64,000 nt of DNA from Sediminicoccus rosea. Its GTDB lineage: Bacteria; Pseudomonadota; Alphaproteobacteria; Acetobacterales; Acetobacteraceae. Below, piece after piece: positions 17,011 to 25,709 of the stretch. The stretch spans positions 186,001 to 250,000 of the forward strand of contig NZ_CP137852.1 in assembly GCF_033547095.1 (NCBI RefSeq), given 5' to 3'. Under the pieces are notes generated by a model. That model was not told the origin of the DNA. It did no database searches and saw only the letters and a list, made by a program, of their open reading frames with translations. Within the stretch, counting starts at the first letter, position 1; the number at the start of each line of letters is the position of its first letter. Made by a program: the position numbers and the translations under genes.

Positions 17011-17754
17011 ATGACCCCTTCCGAACAACGCCCGGTCCCTTGGCAACGCCTGATCCTGCCGAGCTTCCTGGCCCTGCCCGTGCTCGCCCTGCTGCTCGGC
17101 CTCGGCACCTGGCAATTGCAGCGCCTCGCCTGGAAGAACGGCCTGCTGGCCGAGCTCGCCGCCGCCCAGGCGCGCGGCCCGGTCGAGGCCACGGCCAACC
17201 CGGCCCCCTTCGCCCATATCACCGCCACCGGCCGCTTCCGCCCGGGCGCCGAGGCCATGCTGGGCCTTGAGGTGCGCGGGCCGGTGCTGGGCGGCAGCCT
17301 CGTTACCGTGCTGGACCGGCCGGGCCAGCCGCCCTTGCTGGTGGAGCGCGGCTGGGCGCCGCTGGAGGGGGGCGACCAGATCCAGCGCCCGGGCGGTGAC
17401 GTGACAGTCAGCGGCTATGCCCGCTATGCCGACCGCCGCAGCCTCTTCGCCGCGAAGGACGACCCGGCCAATCGCCGCTTCTACAGCTTCGACCCGCGCG
17501 CGCTGGCCGCGGCGCTGGGCGCGCCGGACGCGCCCCCCTATGCGCTGACGGTGGTGGTGCCGGGTGCCGCGCCCCTGCCCTCCGGCCTCGGCAGCGCGCC
17601 AGCGCCGCAGCGCGGGCCGGTGCCCGATGCCGCGCATGGCTTCCCTTCCCCCGGCAACCCGCATCTGGGCTATGCCGTGACATGGTTCGGCCTCGCCCTG
17701 GCCTGGATCGCCATCTTCCTCCTCTGGGCCCGACGACGGATCCGCGACGCATGA
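17011..17754 (+). CDS. SURF1 family cytochrome oxidase assembly protein
   Basis: This protein of about 247 residues has the SURF1 layout: an N-terminal membrane helix (LILPSFLALPVLALLLGLG) running into GTWQLQRLAWK, a periplasmic middle with LVERGWAP, and a C-terminal membrane helix after NPHLGYAVTWFGLA. SURF1 helps insert heme a into subunit I of aa3-type cytochrome oxidase. In many alphaproteobacteria it sits with cox genes; here it stands apart. ATG 17011 is used; a GTG at 17008 is equally possible after GAGGGGG. Its stop overlaps the next ATG (ATGA), so it is coupled to the M32 peptidase gene. Confidence 0.9.
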   Translation: MTPSEQRPVPWQRLILPSFLALPVLALLLGLGTWQLQRLAWKNGLLAELAAAQARGPVEATANPAPFAHITATGRFRPGAEAMLGLEVRGPVLGGSLVTVLDRPGQPPLLVERGWAPLEGGDQIQRPGGDVTVSGYARYADRRSLFAAKDDPANRRFYSFDPRALAAALGAPDAPPYALTVVVPGAAPLPSGLGSAPAPQRGPVPDAAHGFPSPGNPHLGYAVTWFGLALAWIAIFLLWARRRIRDA

Positions 17755-19247
17755 GCCACCCCGCCTATCTCCGCCTGACGCAGCGCGCCGCCCGGCTGGG
17801 CGCCCTGGGGGAAGCCGCCGCCATCCTGCATTGGGATGCGAGCACCATGATGCCGCGCGGCGGGGGTGCCGCGCGGGGCGAGCAACTGGCCACCCTGGCC
17901 GGCCTCGCGCATGACATGATGACCGCGCCCGAGGTGGCCGACGACCTGCAGGCCGCCGAGGCGAGCGGCGAATGGGAGGCGGCGAACCTCGCCCTCATGC
18001 GCCGCGCCCATGCCCGCGCGACCGCGCTGCCCACCGCCCTGGTCGAGGCCACGGCGCGCGCCAATTCCGCCTGCGAGAAGATCTGGCGCGAGGCCAAGGC
18101 GAAATCCGACTTCGCCATGGTCCGCCCTGCCTTGGAGGAGGTGCTGCGCCTGCAGCGCGAGACCGCCCAGGCGCTCTCCGCCGCCACCGGCCTCGCCCCC
18201 TATGACGCGCTGATGGAAAGCTACCAGCGCGGCGTGACCGCGGCCGAGGTGGAGCCCGTGTTCAACGCCTATGAAGCCTGGCTGCGCGAGGCGCTGCCCC
18301 GCGCCGAGGAGATCCAGGCCCGGCGCGGCGCGGCCGTCCCGCTCCCCGGCCCCTTCCCGGTGGAGAAGCAGCGCGAGCTGTGCCGCAGCCTCTCGCTGCG
18401 CCTGGGCCTCGAGGCCGATCACTCGCGGCTGGATGAGAGCGTGCACCCCTTCTGCGGCGGCACGCCCACCGATGTGCGGATCACCACCTTCTACAGCGCC
18501 AACGACCCCGCCAAGGCGCTGCTCGGCGTGCTGCACGAGACCGGCCATGCCCTCTATGAGCGCGGCCTGCCCGCGGGTTTCGCCCGCCAACCCGTGGGGG
18601 AATCCGCCGGCATGGCGGCGCATGAATCGCAGAGCCTCATCATCGAGATGCAAGCCTGCCGCAGCGACGCCTTCCTGAGCTTCCTGGGGCCCGAGCTGCA
18701 CCGCCTCTACGGCGGCGACCCCGCGCCCTATGCGCCGGCCAACCTCGCCAGGCTCTGGCGCCGCGTCTCGCGCGGCTTCATCCGCGTGGATGCGGATGAG
18801 CTGACCTATCCCGCCCATGTGATCCTGCGCTTCCGGCTGGAGCGCGCGATGATCGAGGGGCGGCTCGCCATCGCCGACCTCCCGGGCGCCTGGGCCGAGG
18901 GGCTGCGATCCCTGCTCGGCATCACGCCGCCGGATGATGCGCGCGGCTGCCTGCAGGACATCCATTGGCATGATGGCGGCTTCGGCTATTTCCCCAGCTA
19001 TACGCTGGGCGCCATGGCCGCCGCGCAGCTCATGAAGGCGGCGCGCGCCGCCACGCCCGGGCTGGATGCGGCGCTGGCTGAGGGGGATCTCGCGCCGCTG
19101 GTAGGCTGGCTGCGGGTGAATGTGCATGCGCATGGCGCCAGCCTCGGCTTCCAGGACCTGTTGCGCGCCGCCACCGGAAAGCCGCTCGATCCGATGGATT
19201 TCCAGGCTCATCTCGCCGCGCGCTACCTCGACGGGGCGCCCGCCTGA
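17751..19247 (+). CDS. Carboxypeptidase Taq family (M32) metallopeptidase
   Basis: This 498-residue enzyme carries the M32 zinc motif HETGH at residues 262-266, with the third ligand expected in the AGMAAHESQSLIIEM segment, and the family landmarks ILHWDASTMMPRG near the N-terminus and HPFCGGTPTDVRITT. M32 enzymes remove C-terminal residues (not proline) from peptides in the cytoplasm. The start is ATG 17751, which overlaps the SURF1 stop; the frame further upstream is SURF1 sequence read in another phase. The stop at 19247 overlaps the start of the antiporter gene. Confidence 0.95.
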   Translation: MSHPAYLRLTQRAARLGALGEAAAILHWDASTMMPRGGGAARGEQLATLAGLAHDMMTAPEVADDLQAAEASGEWEAANLALMRRAHARATALPTALVEATARANSACEKIWREAKAKSDFAMVRPALEEVLRLQRETAQALSAATGLAPYDALMESYQRGVTAAEVEPVFNAYEAWLREALPRAEEIQARRGAAVPLPGPFPVEKQRELCRSLSLRLGLEADHSRLDESVHPFCGGTPTDVRITTFYSANDPAKALLGVLHETGHALYERGLPAGFARQPVGESAGMAAHESQSLIIEMQACRSDAFLSFLGPELHRLYGGDPAPYAPANLARLWRRVSRGFIRVDADELTYPAHVILRFRLERAMIEGRLAIADLPGAWAEGLRSLLGITPPDDARGCLQDIHWHDGGFGYFPSYTLGAMAAAQLMKAARAATPGLDAALAEGDLAPLVGWLRVNVHAHGASLGFQDLLRAATGKPLDPMDFQAHLAARYLDGAPA

Positions 19248-20455
19248 TGCCGCATGAGACGGGGCTGATCGCCACCATCGCGCTGGGCCTGACCTTCGCG
19301 CTCTTCCTGGGCCTGGCCGCCCGCGCGGTGCGGCTGCCGACCATCGTGGGCTATCTCGCGGCCGGCATCGTCATCGGGCCGGCCACGCCAGGCTTCGTGG
19401 CCGATCTGGAAGCGGCGCAGCAGCTCGCCGAGATCGGCGTGATTTTGCTCATGTTCGGCGTGGGGCTTCATTTCTCACCGCGCGAACTGGCCGATGCGCG
19501 GGGTGTCGCCGTGCCCGGCGCGCTGCTCCAGATGGCCTGCGCCACGCTGATGGGCTGGGGGCTGGCGCGCCTGATGGGCTGGAGCGATGCGGCGGGGATC
19601 ATCTTCGGCTTCTGCCTTTCCGTCGCCTCCACCGTCGTGCTGCTGCGCGCGCTGACCGAGCGCGGCGAACTCGCCACCACCCAGGGCCACACCGCGGTGG
19701 GCTGGCTGGTGGTGGAGGACATGGCGATGGTGGTCGCGCTGGTGCTGGTGCCGGTTCTGGCCGCCGTCACGCAGGACCGGCCGGCGGCGGGCCTCGTCAT
19801 CGGCATGGGTGGCGCGGAGGGTGTCGCGCTCATGCTGCTGATCACGCTCGGCAAGGTCGCGATCTTCGTGGCGCTGATGCTGGTGGTGGGGGCGCGCGTG
19901 CTGCCCTGGGCGCTTTCCTGGGTGGGGCGGCTGCGCTCGCGCGAGCTGTTCTCGCTGGCCGCGCTCGTCACCGCGCTGGGCATCGCCTACCTCGCCTATG
20001 TGCTGTTCGGCGTCTCCTTCGCGCTGGGCGCCTTCCTGGCGGGGCTGGTGCTGGGGCAGTCGGCGCTCTCGCAGAAAGCGGCGGAACAGACGCTGCCGCT
20101 GCGCGATGCCTTCGCCGTGCTGTTCTTCGTCGCCGTCGGCATGCTGTTCGACCCGCTGATCGTCCTGCACCAGCCGCTCGCGCTGCTGGGCACGGTGCTG
20201 GTGGTGCTGATCGGCAAGACCGTCGCGGCCTATGGCATCGCGCGGCTGCGCGGGCTGGAGACCAAGGCCGCGCTCTCCATCGCCGCCGCGCTGGCCCAGG
20301 TGGGGGAGTTCAGCTTCATCCTGGCCGGGCTGGCGGTGACGGAGGGCGTGCTTCCCGAGGCGGGGCGGGACCTGATCCTGGCCGCCGCGATCATCTCGAT
20401 CGCGGTCAATCCCTTCATGTTCCGCGTGGCGGATTGGATCGGCAGGCGCGCCTGA
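19247..20455 (+). CDS. CPA2 family cation:proton antiporter, membrane domain only
   Basis: This 402-residue membrane protein corresponds to the transport domain of KefB/YbaL/RosB antiporters: about 12-13 hydrophobic segments, RLPTIVGYLAAGIVIGP, an unwound helix FGFCLSVASTVVLLRAL and LFFVAVGMLFDP. The usual C-terminal TrkA-N (RCK) nucleotide-binding domain is absent; the protein ends at the last membrane segment with RVADWIGRRA. It probably exchanges potassium or sodium for protons. The ATG overlaps the preceding stop (TGATG). A strong hairpin follows two bases after its stop. Confidence 0.88.
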   Translation: MPHETGLIATIALGLTFALFLGLAARAVRLPTIVGYLAAGIVIGPATPGFVADLEAAQQLAEIGVILLMFGVGLHFSPRELADARGVAVPGALLQMACATLMGWGLARLMGWSDAAGIIFGFCLSVASTVVLLRALTERGELATTQGHTAVGWLVVEDMAMVVALVLVPVLAAVTQDRPAAGLVIGMGGAEGVALMLLITLGKVAIFVALMLVVGARVLPWALSWVGRLRSRELFSLAALVTALGIAYLAYVLFGVSFALGAFLAGLVLGQSALSQKAAEQTLPLRDAFAVLFFVAVGMLFDPLIVLHQPLALLGTVLVVLIGKTVAAYGIARLRGLETKAALSIAAALAQVGEFSFILAGLAVTEGVLPEAGRDLILAAAIISIAVNPFMFRVADWIGRRA

Positions 20456-20456
20456 T

Positions 20457-20481
20457 CGCCTTCGGTGTTTCACCGAAGGCG
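20457..20481. terminator. Bidirectional hairpin terminator
   Basis: A perfect 11-bp stem (arms CGCCTTCGGTG and CACCGAAGGCG) with a TTT loop lies between the stops of two convergent genes. It has no clear U-tract, so it is likely a transcript-end stabiliser or a weak intrinsic terminator acting in both directions. Confidence 0.6.
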
Positions 20482-20502
20482 TGAATCAGCCGCGCAGCAT
20501 GC

Positions 20503-21729
20503 CTAATAGGCCCGCCCCGCCGCCATGGCGGGCGCCGCGCCGGCCCGTGCCTCGGCGACGGCGTCGCGCAGATCCGCGAGGTACTCCTCGGCCACCTCGG
20601 CATGCAGCGGGTTCAGGTGCAGGTGGATGCCATCCGGCTCCTGCTGGCGGCTGACCAGCCAGCCGCGCGCATCCAGCGCGGTCGCGACGCGGCCGATCTC
20701 CAGCGCCGGGTCCGTGCTGCGATAGACCAGGATGGCGTGGTTGCCGGGCAGCACCTCGAGCCCCGGCAGCGCCACCACGCCGGCGGCGATGGTGGCGCGC
20801 GCCTGCATGATCCGCCGCGCGCAGTCGAGATAGCCCGCCTGGCCCAGATGGTTCATCACCGCCCAGGCCGCCGCCACGGCACCCCCCGGGCGCGTGCCCT
20901 GCGCGGTGTGCGCCACATACATCCCGCGCGCCCAGGCCTTGCTCTCGAAGCGGTGATGCGCCTTCAGCGCCGCATCGCGCAGCAGCAGCAGCGAGGCCCC
21001 TTTCGGCGCCATCCCGTGCTTGTGGATGTCGGCGCTGATGGAGGTGACGCCGGGCACGCTGAAATCCCAGGCCGGCAGCGGGACGCCCAGGCGTGACAGG
21101 AAGGGCGAGAGGAAGCCGCCGACGCAGGCATCCACATGCAGCCAGACGCCGCGCTCCGTCGCCAGCGCGCCGAGTTCCGCGATGCGGTCAATGCCACCGA
21201 AGGGGTAGTTGGGCGCGGAGCCGACCAGCGCCACCGTGTTCGCATCCATCGCCGCCGCCATGGCCGCCACGTCGCTCCGGCGGTCGGCCGCGACGGGCAC
21301 GCGCCGCACCTCCATCCCGAGATACCAGGCCGCGCGGTCGAAGGTGAGGTGCGCGGTGTCGGGGATCACGATGTTCGCCTGGGCCACGCGCGCCTTTTCG
21401 CGCGCGGCCAGCATCGCCAGGAAGATGCTTTCGCTGCCGCCGGAGGTGAAGGTGCCGCCGGCACCCTCCGGCGCCTGCATGAGCGAGAGGCCCATCTGCA
21501 CCACCTCGCCCTCCAGCCGCGCGAGGGAAGGGAAGGCCCGCTGGCCGAGATTGTTCTCGGTCCAGAAGGTCATGTAGGCCTCCTGCTGGATGCGCTCCAG
21601 CGCCTCATCCAGGTAGTAGAAGAAGACCGCCATGCGGCCGCGCTTCCAGGAATAGTCGCGCGCCTTGGCCTCCAGCAGGGCCTGCTTCAGGGCGGGCCAA
21701 TCCTGGCCTTGCTCGGGAATTGCGATCAT
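20503..21729 (-). CDS. PLP-dependent lyase/decarboxylase, sphingosine-1-phosphate-lyase-like
   Basis: This 408-residue group II PLP enzyme has GGTFTSGGSESIFLA at about 91-105 (phosphate-binding loop), HVDACVGGF with the cofactor aspartate near 200, and the Schiff-base lysine near 237 in SADIHKHGMAPKG. This arrangement, in particular D-x-HK-x-G-x-APKG-[AS]-S, is closer to sphingosine-1-phosphate lyase than to typical glutamate or tyrosine decarboxylases. Such lyases cleave phosphorylated long-chain bases to an aldehyde and ethanolamine phosphate. The eukaryotic membrane anchor is absent. Given the sphingoid-like cluster 9 kb away the match is interesting, but an amino-acid decarboxylase cannot be excluded. 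Confidence 0.75.
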   Translation of the reverse strand: MIAIPEQGQDWPALKQALLEAKARDYSWKRGRMAVFFYYLDEALERIQQEAYMTFWTENNLGQRAFPSLARLEGEVVQMGLSLMQAPEGAGGTFTSGGSESIFLAMLAAREKARVAQANIVIPDTAHLTFDRAAWYLGMEVRRVPVAADRRSDVAAMAAAMDANTVALVGSAPNYPFGGIDRIAELGALATERGVWLHVDACVGGFLSPFLSRLGVPLPAWDFSVPGVTSISADIHKHGMAPKGASLLLLRDAALKAHHRFESKAWARGMYVAHTAQGTRPGGAVAAAWAVMNHLGQAGYLDCARRIMQARATIAAGVVALPGLEVLPGNHAILVYRSTDPALEIGRVATALDARGWLVSRQQEPDGIHLHLNPLHAEVAEEYLADLRDAVAEARAGAAPAMAAGRAY

Positions 21730-21789
21730 GATTTTCCTCGGACGGCGTTTGGGTCATCTGAACACGCCGTCATAAAAGGGGGAAGCGAG

Positions 21790-22743
21790 ATGCAGCTGGG
21801 CATGGTGGGCCTCGGCCGGATGGGCGGGAACATCCTGCGCCGCGTGATGCAGGCGGGGCATGAGGGTGTCGCCTTCGACCGCGACGATGCGGCCGTCGCG
21901 ACCCTGGTGGCCGAGGGTGCCGCGGGCGCCACCAGCCTGAAGGAACTGGTCGGCCTGCTGCGCGCGCCGCGCACCGTCTGGGTCATGCTGCCGGCGGGCG
22001 AGATCACCGAGGCCGCGCTGACGGAGCTGCACGGCCTGCTGAGCCCGGGCGACACCATCATCGAGGGCGGCAATTCCTTCTGGAAGGATTCCGCCCGCCG
22101 TGGGGCCGAAGCCGAAGCGCGCGGCCTGCATTACCTCGACATCGGCACCTCGGGCGGCGTCTGGGGCCTGAAACGCGGCTATTGCCTGATGATCGGCGGC
22201 CCGGCCGAGGTGGTGCAGCGGCTGGACCCGATCCTTGCCGCGCTGGTCCCCGGCGCGGGCACCGCGCTGCCGACCGAAGGGCGCGAGGCGCGCGACCCCC
22301 GCCCCGCCCAGGGCTATGTGCATTGCGGGCCGAATGGCGCGGGGCACTACGCCAAGATGGTCCATAACGGGATCGAATACGGGATGATGCAGGCCATGGC
22401 CGAGGGGCTCGATTTGATGCGCGCCGCGCCCTTCGATCTCGACCTGCCCGACATCACCGAGGCCTGGCGGCGGGGTTCCGTCGTCTCCTCCTGGCTGTTG
22501 GACCTGACGGCCCAGGCGCTGGCCTATGACCCGGACCTCGCCGAATACAGCGGCCATGTGAGCGACAGCGGCGAGGGGCGCTGGACGGTGGACACGGCGG
22601 TGGAGCAGGCGGTGCCTGTGCCCGTGCTGGCGGCGGCGCTCTTCGCGCGCTTCCGCTCGCGGCAGGAGGCGAGCTTCGCGGACAAGGCCTTGAGCGCGAT
22701 GCGGAAGGGCTTCGGCGGGCATCTGGAGCCAAAGAAGGGATGA
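21790..22743 (+). CDS. gnd: 6-phosphogluconate dehydrogenase, decarboxylating (short type)
   Basis: This 317-residue protein has the N-terminal NADP fold MQLGMVGLGRMGGNILRRV, the substrate loop IIEGGNSFWKDSARR, GTSGGVWG and the catalytic K/N helix GAGHYAKMVHNGIEYGMMQ. It is the short GntZ/YqeC-like form lacking the long C-terminal domain of the dimeric enzyme. It oxidises 6-phosphogluconate to ribulose 5-phosphate and CO2. The ATG follows an AAGGGGGAAGCGAG ribosome-binding site. The stop overlaps the gluconokinase start (ATGA), forming a gluconate-use operon. Confidence 0.95.
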   Translation: MQLGMVGLGRMGGNILRRVMQAGHEGVAFDRDDAAVATLVAEGAAGATSLKELVGLLRAPRTVWVMLPAGEITEAALTELHGLLSPGDTIIEGGNSFWKDSARRGAEAEARGLHYLDIGTSGGVWGLKRGYCLMIGGPAEVVQRLDPILAALVPGAGTALPTEGREARDPRPAQGYVHCGPNGAGHYAKMVHNGIEYGMMQAMAEGLDLMRAAPFDLDLPDITEAWRRGSVVSSWLLDLTAQALAYDPDLAEYSGHVSDSGEGRWTVDTAVEQAVPVPVLAAALFARFRSRQEASFADKALSAMRKGFGGHLEPKKG

Positions 22744-23243
22744 CCCTGCACCTCCTCGTCATGGGCGTCTCGGGTTCAGGCAAATCCACCATCGGCGCGC
22801 AGCTGGCGCGCGCCCTGGCGCTGCCCTTCGGCGATGCGGACGCCTTCCACCCCGCCAGCAACGTGCAGAAGATGTCAGCCGGGATTCCGCTGACGGATGA
22901 GGATCGCTGGCCCTGGCTCGATGCGCTGGGCGCCTGGCTCGCGGCGCAGAAGGGGGGCGGCGTCATCGCCTGCTCGGCGCTCAAGCGCGCCTATCGGGAC
23001 CGGCTGCGCGCGGCCGTGCCGGGGCTGCGAATCCTGCATCTCTCGGGCCAGGCCGCGATGATCACGGCGCGCCAGGCCGCGCGCGAGGGGCATTTCATGC
23101 CGCCCTCGCTCATGGCGAGCCAATTCGCCACACTGGAACCGCCCGCGCCGGATGAAGCGGCGCTGGTGCTCGACATCACCGCCCCGCCGGAGGTCCTCAT
23201 CCTCCAGGCGACGGCGCAATTGCGGAGGATCGCTGCATGTTGA
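22740..23243 (+). CDS. gntK: Gluconokinase
   Basis: This 167-residue P-loop kinase has the Walker A motif GVSGSGKST (residues 9-17) and the gluconokinase landmarks [29 protein letters not shown] and [13 protein letters not shown] given here in parts: [18 protein letters not shown] and SALKRAYRD. It phosphorylates gluconate to 6-phosphogluconate, the substrate of the upstream dehydrogenase, to which it is translationally coupled. The last seven bases overlap the acyl-CoA synthetase gene. Gluconate is a common periplasmic product of sugar oxidation in related bacteria, which fits the PQQ sugar dehydrogenase found earlier in the window. Confidence 0.95.
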   Translation: MTLHLLVMGVSGSGKSTIGAQLARALALPFGDADAFHPASNVQKMSAGIPLTDEDRWPWLDALGAWLAAQKGGGVIACSALKRAYRDRLRAAVPGLRILHLSGQAAMITARQAAREGHFMPPSLMASQFATLEPPAPDEAALVLDITAPPEVLILQATAQLRRIAAC

Positions 23244-24883
23244 GTTACGTCCATGGTGCCTCGGCGACGCCGCTGCTGGGCGAGACGATCGGCGCCAATT
23301 TCCGCAACACCGTCGCCCGCTTCCCGGATCGCCTGGCGCTCATCGCGCGGCAGCAGGGCGTGCGCTGGACCTATGCCGAGATGCTGGCCCATGCGGAGAA
23401 TGTCGCGGCCAATTTCCTCGCCGCCGGGCTCGAGCCGGGCGAGCGTGTCGGCATCTGGTCGCCCAACAACGCCGAATGGGCGCTGACGCAATATGCCACG
23501 GCGCTGGCGGGGCTGGTGCTGGTGAACATCAACCCCTCCTACCGCCTGTCGGAGCTGGAATACGCGGTGAACAAGGTGGGCTGCGCCGCCATCGTCACCG
23601 CCACGCGCTTCAAGACCAGCGAATATGTGACCATGCTGGACATCCTCGGCGCCGAAAAACTGCCCACGCTGCGCCACCGCTTCCAGATCGGCCCCGAGAC
23701 GCAGAAGGGCTACCGCAACTTTGCCGAGCTCATGCAGCCCGCGCCCGCGGAAGCACGCGCGAAGCTGCACGCGATCGAGGCGACGCTGCAGATGGATGAC
23801 CCCATCAACATCCAGTTCACCAGCGGCACCACCGGCGCGCCGAAGGGTGCGACGCTGACGCACCACAACATCCTCAACAACGGCTACTTCGTCGCCGAGG
23901 CGCAGCGCATCACGCATGAGGACCGCATCTGCATCCCCGTCCCGCTCTATCACTGCTTCGGGATGGTGATGGGCAATCTCGGCTGCACCACGCATGGCGC
24001 CACCATCGTCTATCCGGGCGAGGGCTTCGATCCGCTCGCGACACTGGAAGCGGTGGCGGCGGAGCGCTGCACCTCGCTCTATGGCGTGCCCACCATGTTC
24101 ATCGCGCAGCTGAACCACCCTGACTTCGCGAAGTTCGATCTGAGCAGCCTGCGCACCGGCATCATGGCGGGCTCGCCCTGCCCCATCGAGGTGATGCGCC
24201 GTTGCATCGCCGACATGAACATGGCGGAAGTCACCATCGCCTATGGCATGACGGAAACCAGCCCGGTCAGCTTCCAGTCCTCCACCACGGATTCCGTCGA
24301 GCGCCGCGTCTCCACCGTGGGCCGCGTGCAGCCGCATATCGAGGTGAAGATCGTGGATGGCGAAGGCCGCGTCGTGCCGCGCGGCCAGCCGGGCGAGCTC
24401 TGCACGCGCGGCTATTCCGTGATGCTCGGCTATTGGGGCGATGAGGCGCGCACCAGGGAAGCCATTGATCCCGCCGGGTGGATGCACACCGGCGACCTCG
24501 CGGTGATTGACGAGGAGGGCTTCTGCAACATCGTCGGCCGCATCAAGGACCTGGTGATCCGCGGCGGCGAGAATGTCTATCCGCGCGAGGTGGAGGAGTT
24601 CCTCTTCCGCCACCCGAAGGTGGCGGAGGTGCAGGTGATCGGCGTGCCCGATCCGCGCTTCGTGGAAGAAATCTGCGCCTGGATCCGCCTCAAGCCCGGC
24701 GAGAGTGCCACGCCGGAGGAGATCCGCGATTTCTGCCAGGGCCAGATCGCGCATTACAAGGTTCCGCGCCACATCCGCTTCGTCGAGGAATTCCCGATGA
24801 CGGTCACCGGCAAGGTGCAGAAATACCTGATGCGCGAGGCGATGATCGCGGAACTCGGGCTCGCCGAGCAGAAGACGGCGTGA
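23237..24883 (+). CDS. AMP-binding acyl-CoA synthetase (ACSF2/FadD type)
   Basis: This 548-residue adenylate-forming enzyme has [18 protein letters not shown] as its ATP-binding P-loop, [10 protein letters not shown] (A5 motif), [16 protein letters not shown] (A7), [18 protein letters not shown] (A8) and the catalytic lysine near the C-terminus in VTGKVQKY. The overall pattern is that of medium/long-chain fatty-acyl-CoA synthetases of the ACSF2 group. It activates a carboxylic acid to its CoA thioester. It overlaps gntK and the next methyltransferase gene (GTGA). It could supply acyl-CoA to the acyltransferases at 43-44 kb, but that is only a possibility. Confidence 0.92.
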   Translation: MLSYVHGASATPLLGETIGANFRNTVARFPDRLALIARQQGVRWTYAEMLAHAENVAANFLAAGLEPGERVGIWSPNNAEWALTQYATALAGLVLVNINPSYRLSELEYAVNKVGCAAIVTATRFKTSEYVTMLDILGAEKLPTLRHRFQIGPETQKGYRNFAELMQPAPAEARAKLHAIEATLQMDDPINIQFTSGTTGAPKGATLTHHNILNNGYFVAEAQRITHEDRICIPVPLYHCFGMVMGNLGCTTHGATIVYPGEGFDPLATLEAVAAERCTSLYGVPTMFIAQLNHPDFAKFDLSSLRTGIMAGSPCPIEVMRRCIADMNMAEVTIAYGMTETSPVSFQSSTTDSVERRVSTVGRVQPHIEVKIVDGEGRVVPRGQPGELCTRGYSVMLGYWGDEARTREAIDPAGWMHTGDLAVIDEEGFCNIVGRIKDLVIRGGENVYPREVEEFLFRHPKVAEVQVIGVPDPRFVEEICAWIRLKPGESATPEEIRDFCQGQIAHYKVPRHIRFVEEFPMTVTGKVQKYLMREAMIAELGLAEQKTA

Positions 24884-25701
24884 GAGAGGATTGGCGCAGC
24901 CTGAACAGGGCGAATTGGGATGAGCGCGTGCCGCTGCATCTCGGCACGGCGATGTATGATCGCGCGCATCTGCGCAACGGGGCCGGCCGGCTGGACGCCA
25001 TCGCCGAAGCGGGGCTCGGCGATGTGACCGGGCTGCGCGTGGCTCATCTGCAGTGCCACATGGGGGATGATACGCTGTGCCTCGCCCAGCGCGGGGCAGC
25101 CGCGGTGGCGGGCCTCGATTTCAGCGCTCCGGCCATCGCCTCCGCGCGGGAATTCGCGGGCGAGCTGGGCCTCACGAATGCCAGCTTCGTGCAGGCGGAT
25201 GTCTATGATGCACCAGCCGCGCTCGGTGGTGGGCATGACCTCGTCTTCAGCAGTTGGGGGACGATTTGCTGGTTGCCCGATATCGAAGGCTGGGCGCGGG
25301 TGATCGCGGAATTGCTGCGCCCCGGTGGCGCCTTCTTCTTTGCCGAGGCACATCCCTTGGCGCTGGTCTTCGACGACGCGGCGCCAGCTGATGCACAGGG
25401 TCGGCCGGGCTGGGACGTGCCGTATTTCGGCGCGGGGCCGCTCGAGATCCAGGAGTTGCGCGACTATGCCAATCCGGAAGCCGAGCTGCGCAACAGCCAC
25501 ACCATCCAGTGGCTGCACAGCCTCTCCGCCATTCTCGAAGCCTTGCATGGAGCCGGCCTGCGCCTGGAATGGCTGCGGGAGCATCCTGGTTGCCCCTGGC
25601 GCATGTTCCGTTCGCTGGTGCGCGGGCCGGATGGCCTCTGGACCTGGCCCGGCCCCGCCTGGCTGCCGCTCGGCATGAGTTTGCGCGCCGTGAAATCCTG
25701 A
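24880..25701 (+). CDS. Class I SAM-dependent methyltransferase
   Basis: This 273-residue protein starts at GTG 24880, overlapping the previous stop. It has a SAM-binding core: [19 protein letters not shown] in the place of motif [18 protein letters not shown] as the acidic loop of motif II, and [15 protein letters not shown] as motif III. HLQCHxGxDTL is typical of a bacterial branch of methyltransferases often annotated only as class I SAM-dependent. The C-terminal third ([13 protein letters not shown] onward) probably forms the substrate lid. The substrate is unknown; its neighbours on the same strand handle CoA thioesters. Confidence 0.85.
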   Translation: MREDWRSLNRANWDERVPLHLGTAMYDRAHLRNGAGRLDAIAEAGLGDVTGLRVAHLQCHMGDDTLCLAQRGAAAVAGLDFSAPAIASAREFAGELGLTNASFVQADVYDAPAALGGGHDLVFSSWGTICWLPDIEGWARVIAELLRPGGAFFFAEAHPLALVFDDAAPADAQGRPGWDVPYFGAGPLEIQELRDYANPEAELRNSHTIQWLHSLSAILEALHGAGLRLEWLREHPGCPWRMFRSLVRGPDGLWTWPGPAWLPLGMSLRAVKS

Positions 25702-25709
25702 AGGGAGAC

